Shown piece after piece: positions 24,971 to 33,620 of a stretch of DNA of 53,995 bases. A program made the position numbers and the translations under genes. The DNA is taken from contig CALIZF010000027.1 in NCBI GenBank assembly GCA_938028765.1, forward strand, positions 1 to 53,995. Direction: 5' to 3'. The notes below the pieces were generated by a model. The model was not told where the DNA came from. It did no database searches and saw only the letters and a program-made list of their open reading frames with translations. Every line of letters starts with the position of its first letter. Position 1 is the stretch's first letter. The DNA comes from an uncultured Paracoccaceae bacterium (GTDB lineage: Bacteria; Pseudomonadota; Alphaproteobacteria; Rhodobacterales; Rhodobacteraceae).

Positions 24971-26170
24971 ATGTCGCCCGATGGAGAGACCCGCGCGCCG
25001 AACCTCTACGACGCCGAGCCGATCCCGGAAGCCGCGAGGGCCGAGATCGACCGGCTGCTGGCCTCGGGCGACCTCTTCCGCTACACCGCCCCCGAGGGCG
25101 CGCCCGTGGCACGGCTCGAAGCCGAGTTCGCGGATTGGCTGGGGTCGCGCTATGCACTGGCGGTGTCGTCCTGCTCGGCTGCGCTGTTTTTGTCGCTAAA
25201 GGCGCTGGACCTGCCGCGCGGGGCGCGGGTGCTGGTGCCCGCCTTCACCTTCGCCGCCGTGCCCTCGGCGGTGCTGCACGCCGATTGCGTGCCGGTGCTG
25301 GTCGAGGTGGGCTTCGACCTGCGGGTCGATCTGGGCGACTTCGCGCGAAAGCTCGACGGCGCGCAGGCGGTGATGATCAGCCACATGCGCGGCCACACGT
25401 CCGACATGGATGCGATCATGGCGATGGCCGACGCCCGCGGGATCCCGGTGATCGAGGACGCGGCGCATTCGCTCGGCACCACTTGGGGGGGGCGCAACAT
25501 CGGCACCATCGGGCGAATCGGCTGTTTCAGCTTCCAGTCCTACAAGCTGATCAACGCCGGCGAGGGGGGGATGTTCGTCACCGACGACCCCGAACTGGCG
25601 GCCCGCGCCGTCATCATGTCGGGCGCCTACGAATACAACTGGAAGAAGCATCCGGGGCTTCAGAACAGCTTTCCGCACTGGCAGAACCGCCTGCCGCTTT
25701 ACAACCTTCGGATGCAGAACCTGTCGGCCGCCGTCATCCGCCCGCAGATCGCCGAGGTGGAACGCCGTGTCCGCCGGGGGCGGGCCAACCACGACGCGAT
25801 GGCGCGAATGCTGAACGCCTCGCCGCACCTTACGGTGCCGCCGGCCCTGCCGGCCGAGGAACGCGCGCCGGACTCGATCCAGTTCAGCCTCGCCGGCGAA
25901 TGGACCGACGCCGAGGCGCGGGCATTCGAGGCGACGGCCAAGCGGCGCGGCGCGCCGGTGCAGATCTTCGGACTGTCGCCCGACAACGCGCGCGCGTTCT
26001 GGAACTGGCAGTTCCTGACCGAGATGCCCGATCTGCCGATGACCCGCGCTATGCTGATGCGGACATGCGACCTGCGCCTGCCCGCGCGCCTTGGCGAAGG
26101 CGAGATCGCCTTCCTTGCCGATGCCGTCCTTTCGGCGGCCGAGGCGGTGAAACTGCGCGGCGCGGCCTGA
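24971..26170 (+). CDS. DegT/DnrJ/EryC1/StrS-family PLP aminotransferase
   Basis: The 399-residue PLP enzyme has the DegT-family fold. The cofactor lysine is Lys192 in FSFQSYKLINAGEGG. The PLP-pyridine Asp is Asp163 in EDAAHSLG. The aromatic stacking region is FTFAAVPSAVL. Family members aminate keto-sugars or other ketones, or form cyclised products. There are no sugar nucleotide genes around, and it follows the polyamine-type cluster by 242 bp, so its substrate is open. The ATG at 24971 was chosen because upstream codons show no homology. Confidence 0.85.
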   Translation: MSPDGETRAPNLYDAEPIPEAARAEIDRLLASGDLFRYTAPEGAPVARLEAEFADWLGSRYALAVSSCSAALFLSLKALDLPRGARVLVPAFTFAAVPSAVLHADCVPVLVEVGFDLRVDLGDFARKLDGAQAVMISHMRGHTSDMDAIMAMADARGIPVIEDAAHSLGTTWGGRNIGTIGRIGCFSFQSYKLINAGEGGMFVTDDPELAARAVIMSGAYEYNWKKHPGLQNSFPHWQNRLPLYNLRMQNLSAAVIRPQIAEVERRVRRGRANHDAMARMLNASPHLTVPPALPAEERAPDSIQFSLAGEWTDAEARAFEATAKRRGAPVQIFGLSPDNARAFWNWQFLTEMPDLPMTRAMLMRTCDLRLPARLGEGEIAFLADAVLSAAEAVKLRGAA

Positions 26171-26331
26171 CGACGCGCCGGCGGTGCGCGCCGGCCGCTT
26201 GCGCCCGCAGACCGGTGCTGCCGCGCCGAAGGGCCGCACTGTCGCCGACCGGGCCTTCCGGCGCCGCCGCGCGCGGCGGGGTTGCTGCCGGTCGGCGGCA
26301 TCCTTCGGCAAGACGCGGGAAAGACCCGCGC

Positions 26332-27597
26332 TCAGGCCGCGGCGGCGGGCGTCAGCGCCGCCTCCATCGCGGCGAGGAACCGCGCGACCTCGTCCGCGCT
26401 GTTGTAATGGCTGACCGAAACCCGGACGCAGGACCGAAGCCCGAGCGGGCCCAGGACGTTGCCGCTGTAGTGGTCGTTCGCGCGCACATGCGCGCGGATC
26501 CCGTGCGCCCGCAGATGCGCGACCAGGGCGGCGCTGTCGGTGCCCGCCAGCACGAAGGACACCACGCCTTCGCGCCCCTCGATCGCGGCGCCGCCGATGA
26601 TGGTGATGCCGGGCATGGCCGCCAGCCCGCGCCGGTTGCCCTGCCCGCGGATCAGCCCGGCCATCAGTGCCGCTTCCTGCGCGGCGATGGCGGCTGCTGC
26701 GGCTTCGATCCGCGCGCGGCGGTCGGTTTCGGCGGTGAAATGGCTGCCCAGCCAGTCGAGATAATCCACGACGTCCGAGAAGGTCGCATAGGCCCCGGAA
26801 TCGCGCGTGCCCATTTCCCAGACGGTCGGCGCGCTGCCCGTCACGACCTCCTTCGGGCAGGCGGTCAGCCGGTCGGACGCCCAGCCCACGCCGTAGCCGT
26901 GGCGCGAAAACGCCTTGTAGGGCGAGATCGCGTAGCCGTCGATGCCCAGGGCGGTCACGTCCACCGCGCCGTGGCTGGCGTGCTGGATGCCGTCCACGAT
27001 GATCAGGCAATCGGGCGCGACCGCCCTGATCGCGGCCGCGATGGCGCCCGCGTCCACCGCCATGCCGGTGACGGGCGAGGTGTGGATGATCGTCGCCACC
27101 CGCAGGTCGGGCGTGATGTGGGGGGCATAGGCATCGGCCGTGACGGTGCCGGTCGCATCGTCGTGAACCGCGAACCGCAGCGGGCGGCCCGTGACCTCGG
27201 CCCACCGGGTCATGGCGCTGCGCGAGGCGGGATGTTCCAGCGTCGTGGCAAGCATCGCCCCGCCGGGTGCCGTGCCGAGTGCTGCGGTGCGGATCAGCCG
27301 GAACAGGATTTCCGACCCGCTTTCGCCGACGAAGACCTGCCCGCCTTTCGCCCCGAGGAACAGCCGCATGTCGGCCTTGCCGCGGCGGATGACCTCCATC
27401 AGTGCGGCCGAGGCCGGATTGTCGCGGCCCTGGTTCTCGGGCAACCCGGCGTGGAAGGCCGAGGTTTCCGCCACCGCCTTCAGATGCAGCGCGCCGCCCG
27501 CGTTCTCGAAGAACACCCGCGGCCCCTCGAAGGGGCAGCAATCGACATGGGCGAAGCGGTCGCGGACGGCGGCCAGAAGCGCGGGGGTAAGGCTCAT
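26332..27597 (-). CDS. Class V aminotransferase / cysteine desulfurase-like protein
   Basis: The 421-residue PLP enzyme is of the class V fold, close to the VC1184-type cysteine desulfurase-like subfamily. PLP lysine lies in ISPYKAFSRHGYG, and the PLP Asp/His region in IIVDGIQHASHG. The catalytic cysteine loop of true IscS/SufS enzymes is not evident: the C-terminus reads GLRSCVRVSVSHYN. It may therefore be a selenocysteine-lyase-like or beta-lyase enzyme. It is preceded by a ridA gene with a 7-nt gap. RidA removes reactive enamines released by PLP enzymes, so the two probably work together. Confidence 0.82.
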   Translation of the reverse strand: MSLTPALLAAVRDRFAHVDCCPFEGPRVFFENAGGALHLKAVAETSAFHAGLPENQGRDNPASAALMEVIRRGKADMRLFLGAKGGQVFVGESGSEILFRLIRTAALGTAPGGAMLATTLEHPASRSAMTRWAEVTGRPLRFAVHDDATGTVTADAYAPHITPDLRVATIIHTSPVTGMAVDAGAIAAAIRAVAPDCLIIVDGIQHASHGAVDVTALGIDGYAISPYKAFSRHGYGVGWASDRLTACPKEVVTGSAPTVWEMGTRDSGAYATFSDVVDYLDWLGSHFTAETDRRARIEAAAAAIAAQEAALMAGLIRGQGNRRGLAAMPGITIIGGAAIEGREGVVSFVLAGTDSAALVAHLRAHGIRAHVRANDHYSGNVLGPLGLRSCVRVSVSHYNSADEVARFLAAMEAALTPAAAA

Positions 27598-27604
27598 CGG
27601 GCGG

Positions 27605-27955
27605 TCACAGGGCGGCGGTGACCTGGATTTCCACCCGGTATTCGGGCCCGGCCAGACGCGCCTCGACCGTCGCGCGCACCGGCAAGTTGGCCCGGTCAAC
27701 CCAGGCGTCCCAGGCCCGGTTCATCTGGTCGAACTCGGCGATGTCGCGCAGCCAGACGTTGGCGGTCAGGATGCGGGCCTTCGACGTGCCGGCCTTGGCG
27801 AGCTGCGCGTCGATCTGCGCCAGGATGTCGCGCGTCTGGCCTTCCGTGCCCTGCGCGACGTCGTTCGCCACGAAGCCCGCAAGATGCACGGTGCCGTTGT
27901 GGACGACCGCGCGGCAGAAGCGGGCACCAGGATCGTGACGGGTGATGAAGGTCAT
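27605..27955 (-). CDS. RidA/YjgF-family enamine/imine deaminase
   Basis: The 116-residue protein is of the RidA family, which hydrolyses reactive enamine and imine intermediates from PLP enzymes. Visible family features are NGTVHLAGFVA, the TRDILAQIDAQLAKAGTSK helix, and the conserved C-terminal RATVEARLAGPEYRVEIQV with the substrate Arg and Glu. The ATG at 27955 has AGAAGGAGG upstream. It lies just before the PLP-enzyme gene. A terminator-bearing small RNA unit ends 75 bp upstream, so ridA probably has its own promoter. Confidence 0.88.
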   Translation of the reverse strand: MTFITRHDPGARFCRAVVHNGTVHLAGFVANDVAQGTEGQTRDILAQIDAQLAKAGTSKARILTANVWLRDIAEFDQMNRAWDAWVDRANLPVRATVEARLAGPEYRVEIQVTAAL

Positions 27956-28030
27956 GGCGATGCCTCCTTCTGGTTTCGGACCAGCACCGCGATACCGCGC
28001 GCGGGCTTGGCTGGCCAGAGCAGGCAGCGG

Positions 28031-28078
28031 AAAAAAAGGCCCGGTCCGTTGCGGTCCGGGCCAGTCCCACAGGGAGGT
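28031..28078 (-). ncRNA. Candidate FNR-controlled small RNA (copy B)
   Basis: A leftward unit of about 48 nt. It starts ACCTCCCTG, can form a small UCCC-UGU-GGGA hairpin, and ends in a strong terminator: GGCCCGG pairs with CCGGGCC, with an inner CCG/CGG pair, followed by seven T residues. Its predicted first base, 28078, lies 41.5 bp from the centre of an FNR-type box and 7 bp after a TATCCA -10. The CCTCCC 5' segment is close to an anti-Shine-Dalgarno sequence, so it might bind ribosome sites of target mRNAs. A near-identical 5' part occurs in copy A. Expression is not demonstrated. Confidence 0.6.
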
Positions 28079-28084
28079 AGGCGC

Positions 28085-28126
28085 TGGATACCGGATGCGG
28101 GTCAGGCGCACCTTGACGCAAATCAA
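28085..28126 (-). promoter_or_regulatory. FNR/FnrL-type box with -10 element for copy B
   Basis: On the minus strand TTGAT-TTGC-GTCAA (28113-28126) matches the FNR consensus TTGAT-N4-ATCAA at 9 of 10 positions. TATCCA (28085-28090) is a weak -10. With a start at 28078 the box centre is at exactly -41.5, the position of class II FNR-activated promoters. The box lies between the two repeat units and points at copy B. Confidence 0.65.
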
Positions 28127-28140
28127 CATCCCCGCCGCAG

Positions 28141-28183
28141 AAAAAAGGCCCGGGTGCAGCCCGGGCCAGTCCAACAGGGAGGT
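28141..28183 (-). ncRNA. Tandem small RNA/terminator unit (copy A), downstream of cenR
   Basis: A 43-nt leftward unit with the same 5' segment as copy B (one base different in the first 23) and its own terminator: GGCCCGGG and CCCGGGCC around CTGCA, then six T residues. No good promoter precedes it, so it may be the cenR transcription terminator and perhaps a 3'-UTR-derived RNA. A further 6-4-6 hairpin (GCGGAA-ACCG-TTCCGC, 28222-28237) sits between cenR and this unit. Confidence 0.6.
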
Positions 28184-28279
28184 GCCGCGCCATGACCCCG
28201 ACGCGACCAGGGGAACCGCCTGCGGAAACCGTTCCGCTCAACCTGAGGGATAACGCAGGATTCCGGCAACAATGTGGCG

Positions 28280-28966
28280 TCACACAGCCAGCTTGTAGCC
28301 GCCCGATTCCGTGACGAGCAGCCGCGCATTGGACGGATCGGGCTCGATCTTCTGGCGCAGCCGGTAGATGTGCGTCTCGAGCGTGTGGGTCGTCACGCCG
28401 GCGTTGTATCCCCACACCTCGTGCAGCAGGACATCGCGCGCCACCACCGCATGACCGGCGCGGTAGAGGAACTTGAGGATGTTCGTCTCCTTCTCGGTCA
28501 GGCGGATCTTCCTGTCCTTCTCGTCGAGAAGCAGCTTCATGGCGGGCTTGAACGTGTAGGGGCCAAGCTGGAACACTGCATCCTCGCTCTGCTCGTGCTG
28601 GCGCAGCTGCGCGCGGATGCGGGCGAGAAGGACCGGAAACTTGAACGGCTTGGTCACATAGTCGTTCGCGCCGGCGTCGAGGCCGAGGATCGTGTCGGCA
28701 TCCGTATCGTGCCCGGTCAGCATCAGGATCGGTGCCTTCACCCCCTGTTTGCGCATCCGGCGGCACAGCTCGCGCCCGTCCGTATCGGGCAGGCCGACAT
28801 CGAGGATGATCAGGTCATGGTGCTGCGCCTTCGCGCGCTCCATGCCCTCGGCGCCGGTCGCCGCCTCGAACACGTCGAAGTCCTCGGTCATCACCAGCTG
28901 TTCCGACAGCGCCTCGCGCAGGTCGTCGTCGTCGTCTACCAGAAGGATTTTCCGCAGGTTCGCCAT
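28280..28966 (-). CDS. cenR: OmpR-family response regulator, CenR-like
   Basis: The 228-residue regulator has a receiver domain (acidic pocket DDDDD at residues 11-15, phospho-acceptor Asp56 in LDVGLP, Thr84, Lys107 in TKPFKF) and a C-terminal OmpR-type winged helix ([20 protein letters not shown]). The segment [20 protein letters not shown] and the linker [12 protein letters not shown] match CenR, the envelope regulator essential in Caulobacter and conserved in Rhodobacter, as I recall it. The cognate kinase gene is not adjacent, as is usual for CenR. ATG 28966 follows GGAGG. It is divergent from ribA. Confidence 0.8.
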   Translation of the reverse strand: MANLRKILLVDDDDDLREALSEQLVMTEDFDVFEAATGAEGMERAKAQHHDLIILDVGLPDTDGRELCRRMRKQGVKAPILMLTGHDTDADTILGLDAGANDYVTKPFKFPVLLARIRAQLRQHEQSEDAVFQLGPYTFKPAMKLLLDEKDRKIRLTEKETNILKFLYRAGHAVVARDVLLHEVWGYNAGVTTHTLETHIYRLRQKIEPDPSNARLLVTESGGYKLAV

Positions 28967-29099
28967 GGGGTTCCTCCGTTACGTGCGGGGCAGATGCGCG
29001 GCGGGGCGCGGCGGGGCAAGATTTGTGACGCCGCTCTCACGGCGACGTGTCGGCCGACGGGGGTTTGTTTCAGTCCGTGACGGGCGCTATGGATGCGCC

Positions 29100-30188
29100 A
29101 TGTCCCTGCGCCCCACCGCCGCCGAACGCCTGAACCGCGCCCGTGCCGACCTGCGCATGGGCCTGCCCGTGGTCCTGACAGACGCTGGCGCGGGCACCGT
29201 GGCGGCCGCGGCCGAGACGCTGGCGCCCGCGCGGCTTGCCGCGATGCGCGCACTCGGCCCCGCGGCGCTGGCCATCACCGCCCGACGAGCCGAGACGCTG
29301 AAGGCGCGCGCCTACGACGGCGACCTGGCGCGCGTTGCGCTGCCGGCGGGGGCGGACCTCGGATGGATCCGCGCGGTGGCCGATCCCGCGCAGGATCTCG
29401 CCCAGCCCATGAAGGGGCCGCTTGCCACCCTGCGCGAGGGGTCGGCCGACCTGCACCGCACCGCAATCGGGCTGGCGAAGTCGGCCCAGCTCCTGCCCGC
29501 AGCCCTCGTCGTGCCGGTGGCCGATGCCCTTGCCTTCGCCGCGGCCGAGGGGCTGACCTGCCTTGCCCGCGCCGAGGCGGAGGCGGCGCTGGCGCGCGCC
29601 GCGATCCTGTCCCCGGTGGCCGCGGCGCGGGTGCCGATGGCGGCCGCGGCGGCAGGGCGCGTCCACGTCTTTCGCCCCGACGACGGCGGGGTGGAACACT
29701 ATGCGGTCGAGGTCGGCCGGCCCGACCGCGCCCTGCCCGTGCTGACGCGCCTGCATTCGGCCTGCTTCACCGGCGATGTGCTGGGCAGCCTCAAGTGCGA
29801 CTGCGGCCCGCAGCTGGCCGCGGCGCTGGCGCAGATGGGGGCCGCCGGGGCGGGGGTGCTGCTCTACCTCAACCAGGAGGGCCGGGGGATCGGGCTGGCC
29901 AACAAGCTGCGCGCCTATGCGCTGCAGGACCAGGGGTTCGACACGGTCGAGGCGAACCACCGCCTGGGGTTCGAGGACGACGAACGCGACTTCCGCATCG
30001 GTGCGGCGATCCTGCGGCGGATGGGCTTTGCCGCCGTGCGGCTGATGACAAACAACCCCGCCAAGATCGCGATGATGCAGGCCCAGGGGCTGGCCGTCGC
30101 CGAGCGCGTGCCACTGCGCGTGGGCGAAACGGCCGAGAACCGCGGCTATCTGGCCGTGAAGGTCGCCAAGTCGGGGCACCTGCCTTGA
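29100..30188 (+). CDS. ribA: GTP cyclohydrolase II with degenerate N-terminal domain
   Basis: The 362-residue enzyme opens GTP for riboflavin synthesis. The C-terminal RibA domain (about residues 190-362) has the zinc ligands Cys222, Cys233 and Cys235 ([20 protein letters not shown]) and the [20 protein letters not shown] and [11 protein letters not shown] motifs. The N-terminal 185 residues keep the overall pattern of a dihydroxybutanone-phosphate synthase ([21 protein letters not shown]) but lack its acidic DRENEGD loop, so that activity is probably lost. The ATG at 29100 is divergent from cenR across 133 bp. Confidence 0.92.
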   Translation: MSLRPTAAERLNRARADLRMGLPVVLTDAGAGTVAAAAETLAPARLAAMRALGPAALAITARRAETLKARAYDGDLARVALPAGADLGWIRAVADPAQDLAQPMKGPLATLREGSADLHRTAIGLAKSAQLLPAALVVPVADALAFAAAEGLTCLARAEAEAALARAAILSPVAAARVPMAAAAAGRVHVFRPDDGGVEHYAVEVGRPDRALPVLTRLHSACFTGDVLGSLKCDCGPQLAAALAQMGAAGAGVLLYLNQEGRGIGLANKLRAYALQDQGFDTVEANHRLGFEDDERDFRIGAAILRRMGFAAVRLMTNNPAKIAMMQAQGLAVAERVPLRVGETAENRGYLAVKVAKSGHLP

Positions 30189-30294
30189 CCGCTCCGCCAC
30201 GATCCCGCCCGTCCGGTTGTCCGGCGTCGCCCTGCCGCAGGCGGGCGGGGGCGGGTCGCGCGGCGCATCCCCGGGCGCGGAGGGCGACGGCCCA

Positions 30295-30804
30295 GTGACC
30301 GTCACCCGCAACGATCTGGTGGTGCGACGCGGCGGGGCCTGGTTCATGGGCCGCTGCTTCCCCTGTGTCGTCGGGCGCGGCGGCGTCGTGGCCGCGCGCG
30401 CCAAGCGCGAGGGCGACGGGGCGACACCCGCCGGCGTCCATCGCCTGACGGGGATGCTCTACCGCGCCGACCGCCTCGCGCGCCCTGCCGACTGGGCGGT
30501 GCCGATCCGCCCGTTCGACCGCTGGTCGGACGATCCGGCCGATCCCGACTACAACCTGCCCGTCACGGCACCCCACCCCTTCTCGTCCGAGGCGATGCGG
30601 CGGCCAGATCCGCTTTATGACCTTGTGATCCTCACCGACTGGAACTGGCCGCAGGCCGAACCGGGGCGCGGTTCGGCGATCTTCGTGCACCGCTGGCGCG
30701 CCGCCGGGCGGCCGACCGCAGGCTGCATCGGCCTCGACCCCGCACACCTGCGCTGGATTGCCGCGCGACTGCGGCCCTGGGGGCGGCTGGTCGTCCTCGG
30801 CTGA
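30295..30804 (+). CDS. L,D-transpeptidase (YkuD) family protein
   Basis: The 169-residue protein consists of little more than a YkuD catalytic domain. The signature is HRWRAAGRPTAGCIGLD, with His132 and the nucleophile Cys144. The N-terminal part has the beta-strand pattern RNDLVVRRGGAWFMGRCFPC and a conserved VVGRGGV turn. No signal peptide is seen with the GTG start at 30295, so either it is cytoplasmic or the start is wrong; an in-frame TTG lies upstream at 30217. It belongs to the short YkuD proteins that may act in cell-wall remodelling or have another transpeptidase-like role. Confidence 0.8.
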   Translation: MTVTRNDLVVRRGGAWFMGRCFPCVVGRGGVVAARAKREGDGATPAGVHRLTGMLYRADRLARPADWAVPIRPFDRWSDDPADPDYNLPVTAPHPFSSEAMRRPDPLYDLVILTDWNWPQAEPGRGSAIFVHRWRAAGRPTAGCIGLDPAHLRWIAARLRPWGRLVVLG

Positions 30805-30884
30805 CAGGCACGGCTTGTGCGGCCGCGGCGGCCCATGCCACCGTCGCACCGGCTGTGCAGGGCGGAGGGCGAAGGGGGGGGCGG

Positions 30885-32093
30885 ATGCGGGGGCGGATCG
30901 GCTATCTGGTGCCCGAGTTTCCCGGCCAGACGCACGCCTTCTTCTGGCGCGAGGCGACCGCGCTCGAAGACGCGGGCTTCGCGGTCCGGTTCCTGACCAC
31001 GCGCCGGCCGCCCGGCCCGCCGCTGCCCCACGCCTTCGCCGCCGCCGCCGCGGCCCGCACGGCGAGCCTGCACCCCCCCGGCGCGGCGGCGATCGCGACG
31101 CTGGCGCAGCCCGCCGCGCTGGCGGGTGCGCTGCGGCAGGCCGCGCGCCTGCGCGAGACGCCGTGGCGCGACCGGCTGCGCTTTCCGGGGCTGGTCCTCG
31201 CCGCTGCCGCGCTGAAGGCGCGCACGGCGGCCGAGGGGGTGCGGCACGTGCACGTGCACTCGTTTGCCAACGCGGCCCATGTCGCGGCGTTGGCGCGGGC
31301 CATGGGCGGGCCGACCTTCAGCCTGACGCTGCACGGCGACCCGGCCGTCTACGGGGTCGATCATGCCGCGAAGCTGCACGGCGCGGCCTTCGCCACCGCG
31401 GTCACGCGACCCCTGGTCGCCGCGGTTCAGGCGATCGCCCCGGGCCTGCCGGTGCACCGCGTCACGATGGGGGTGGATACCGAGCACTTCACGCCCGGCC
31501 CGGCGCGGCCGCCGGGCGGGCCGCTGCGCCTTGTCACCGTCGCGCGGCTGAACCCGACCAAGGGCCATGCCGTGGCGCTGGCGGCGCTGGCGCAGGCGGT
31601 GGCGGCGGGGGTGGACGCCGTCTGGGACATCGCAGGCGACGGGCCCGCGCGCGACGGGATCGCCGCGGCCATCGCGGAGGCCGGCCTGTCGGGCCGCGTG
31701 CGGATGCTCGGGACGCTCGGCGAGGATGCGGTGCTGGACCTTCTGCGCAGGTCCGATGTGTTCGTGCTGCCGTCCTTCGGCCTCGGCGAGGCCGCCCCCG
31801 TGGCGGTGATGGAGGCGATGGCGACGGGCCTTGCCGTGATCGCCACGCGCATCGGCGGCACGCCCGACATGATCGACGACGGGACCGACGGCATCCTCGT
31901 GCCGCAGCAGGATCCGGCTGCCATCGCCGGCGCGATCGCCCGCCTCGCGGCCGAGCCGGGCCTGCGTGCCGCGCTCGGCGCCGCGGCGCGGCGGCGCGCG
32001 CTGGCGGACTTCGGCCATCGCGCCGAGGCGGCGAAGCTGGCCGCCCTGCTCGATGGGGCGCTGACGGCGGGGCTGCAGGCGGGGCCTGCCTGA
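30885..32093 (+). CDS. GT4-type glycosyltransferase
   Basis: The 402-residue protein has the GT-B fold of glycosyltransferase family 4. The N-terminal domain opens GRIGYLVPEFPGQTHAFFWR. The C-terminal nucleotide-sugar domain includes LVTVARLNPTKGHAVALAAL, the donor-loop motif FVLPSFGLGEAAPVAVMEAM, and ATRIGGTPDMIDDGTDGILV. It starts at ATG 30885 after GGCGGAGGGCGAAGG. It is probably involved in exopolysaccharide or lipid glycosylation. No other glycan gene is adjacent, and it is followed by the ATP-grasp gene 109 bp later. Confidence 0.88.
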   Translation: MRGRIGYLVPEFPGQTHAFFWREATALEDAGFAVRFLTTRRPPGPPLPHAFAAAAAARTASLHPPGAAAIATLAQPAALAGALRQAARLRETPWRDRLRFPGLVLAAAALKARTAAEGVRHVHVHSFANAAHVAALARAMGGPTFSLTLHGDPAVYGVDHAAKLHGAAFATAVTRPLVAAVQAIAPGLPVHRVTMGVDTEHFTPGPARPPGGPLRLVTVARLNPTKGHAVALAALAQAVAAGVDAVWDIAGDGPARDGIAAAIAEAGLSGRVRMLGTLGEDAVLDLLRRSDVFVLPSFGLGEAAPVAVMEAMATGLAVIATRIGGTPDMIDDGTDGILVPQQDPAAIAGAIARLAAEPGLRAALGAAARRRALADFGHRAEAAKLAALLDGALTAGLQAGPA

Positions 32094-32202
32094 TTTTCGG
32101 GCAGATCCCCGCGCCCGCGCCGCGGCGCCGGCCGGGCCCCCTTGCCCCCGCCCGAGGGCCGGTGGTTAGGTGGCAGGGCGGCAGACGCGGAACGGGGGCA
32201 GG

Positions 32203-33615
32203 GTGACCGCCTACTTCAACGAGATGTACGAGGACGGTCGGGTGCGCGCCCCCTATGCCCGGCTGGAAGACTGGATGCGGCACATGCCGGCCGGGCTGCG
32301 CAGCCTGAAGCAGGCCGAGGCGGAAGACCTGTTCCGCCGCATCGGCATCACCTTCGCGGTCTATGGCGAAGGCGGCGACCCTGACCGGCTGATCCCCTTC
32401 GACATGTTCCCCCGCGTCTTCACCGCCGCCGAATGGGCGCGCCTCGAACGCGGGATCAAGCAGCGGGCGCGCGCCTTGAACGCCTTCCTGGTGGACATCT
32501 ATCAGCGGGGCGAGATTGTGCGCGCCGGCCGCATCCCTGCCCGCCTCGTCTATCAGAACGAGGCCTACGAAAAGGCGGTGGCCGGCATCCGCCCGCCCAA
32601 GGGCGTCTACAGCCATATCGTGGGCATCGACCTCGTGCGCACCGGCCCGGACGAGTTCTTCGTCCTCGAGGACAACTGCCGCACCCCCTCGGGCGTCAGC
32701 TACATGCTCGAGAACCGCGAGATCATGATGCGGATGTTCCCGGAACTGTTCCAGGCCAACCGCATCCAGCCCGTGGACGCCTATTCCGACCTCTTGCGCC
32801 GCACGCTCGCCTCGGTCGCACCGGCGAAATGCGACCGCGACCCCTGCATCGTCATCCTGACGCCGGGCCATTTCAACAGCGCCTACTACGAACACTCGTT
32901 CCTCGCCGACCTGATGGGGGTGGAACTGGTCGAGGGGCAGGATCTGTTCGTCGAGGGCGAATTCGTCTGGATGCGCACGACGCAGGGGCCGAAGCGGGTC
33001 GATGTGATCTACCGCCGGATCGACGACGCCTTTCTCGATCCGCTGTGCTTCCGGCCCGATTCGGTGCTGGGCGTTCCGGGGCTGATGGACGTCTACCGCT
33101 CGGGCGGGGTCGCACTGTGCTCGGCCCCCGGCGCAGGCGTGGCCGACGACAAGGCCGTCTATACCTTCGTGCCCGAGATGATCCGCTTCTACCTCGGCGA
33201 GGAACCGATCCTGCAGAACGTGCCCACCTGGCAGTGCGCGAGGGAGGCGGACCTTGCCTATGTGATGGATCGCCTGCCCGAGCTCGTGGTGAAAGAGGTG
33301 CACGGGTCGGGCGGCTACGGGATGCTGGTGGGGCCCAAGGCCAGCGCCGAACAGATCGCCGCCTTCCGGGCCAAGATTGCCGCCGACCCCGCCAACTACA
33401 TCGCGCAGCCGACGCTCGCCCTCTCCACCGTGCCCACCTTCGTGGCCGAGGGCGTGGCGCCCCGCCATGTGGACCTTCGCCCCTACTGCCTGGTCGGCGA
33501 ACGGGTGGAGCTTGTGCCGGGCGGCCTGACGCGCGTGGCGCTGACCGAGGGCAGCCTTGTCGTCAACTCCTCGCAGGGGGGCGGCGTCAAGGACACCTGG
33601 GTGCTGGCGGAGTAG
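32203..33615 (+). CDS. Circularly permuted ATP-grasp protein (Anbu-cluster peptide ligase)
   Basis: The 470-residue protein matches the permuted ATP-grasp family (formerly DUF404/407). Visible features are VYQNEAYEKAVAGIRPPKGV, HIVGIDLVRTGPDEFFVLED, DNCRTPSGVSYMLENRE, and the late VVKEVHGSGGYGMLVGP and APRHVDLRPYCL segments. ATP-grasp ligases of this class are predicted to make amide or peptide bonds. The GTG start at 32203 has GGGGGCAGG just upstream and begins MTAYFNEMYEDG, like the family. It opens a four-gene cluster with an alpha-E protein, a transglutaminase-like protein and Anbu. Confidence 0.92.
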   Translation: MTAYFNEMYEDGRVRAPYARLEDWMRHMPAGLRSLKQAEAEDLFRRIGITFAVYGEGGDPDRLIPFDMFPRVFTAAEWARLERGIKQRARALNAFLVDIYQRGEIVRAGRIPARLVYQNEAYEKAVAGIRPPKGVYSHIVGIDLVRTGPDEFFVLEDNCRTPSGVSYMLENREIMMRMFPELFQANRIQPVDAYSDLLRRTLASVAPAKCDRDPCIVILTPGHFNSAYYEHSFLADLMGVELVEGQDLFVEGEFVWMRTTQGPKRVDVIYRRIDDAFLDPLCFRPDSVLGVPGLMDVYRSGGVALCSAPGAGVADDKAVYTFVPEMIRFYLGEEPILQNVPTWQCAREADLAYVMDRLPELVVKEVHGSGGYGMLVGPKASAEQIAAFRAKIAADPANYIAQPTLALSTVPTFVAEGVAPRHVDLRPYCLVGERVELVPGGLTRVALTEGSLVVNSSQGGGVKDTWVLAE

Positions 33616-33620
33616 CGGGG

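Noticed and set aside
24934-27621. Rightward reading frame of 895 codons
   Set aside because: It overlaps the DegT gene in another frame and lies antisense to the class V aminotransferase; composition is that of a high-GC artefact.
27956-28279. The two CCTCCC/terminator units as a CRISPR or plain tandem repeat
   Set aside because: Only two copies, no spacer pattern, and each ends in a terminator hairpin with a T-run on the same strand.
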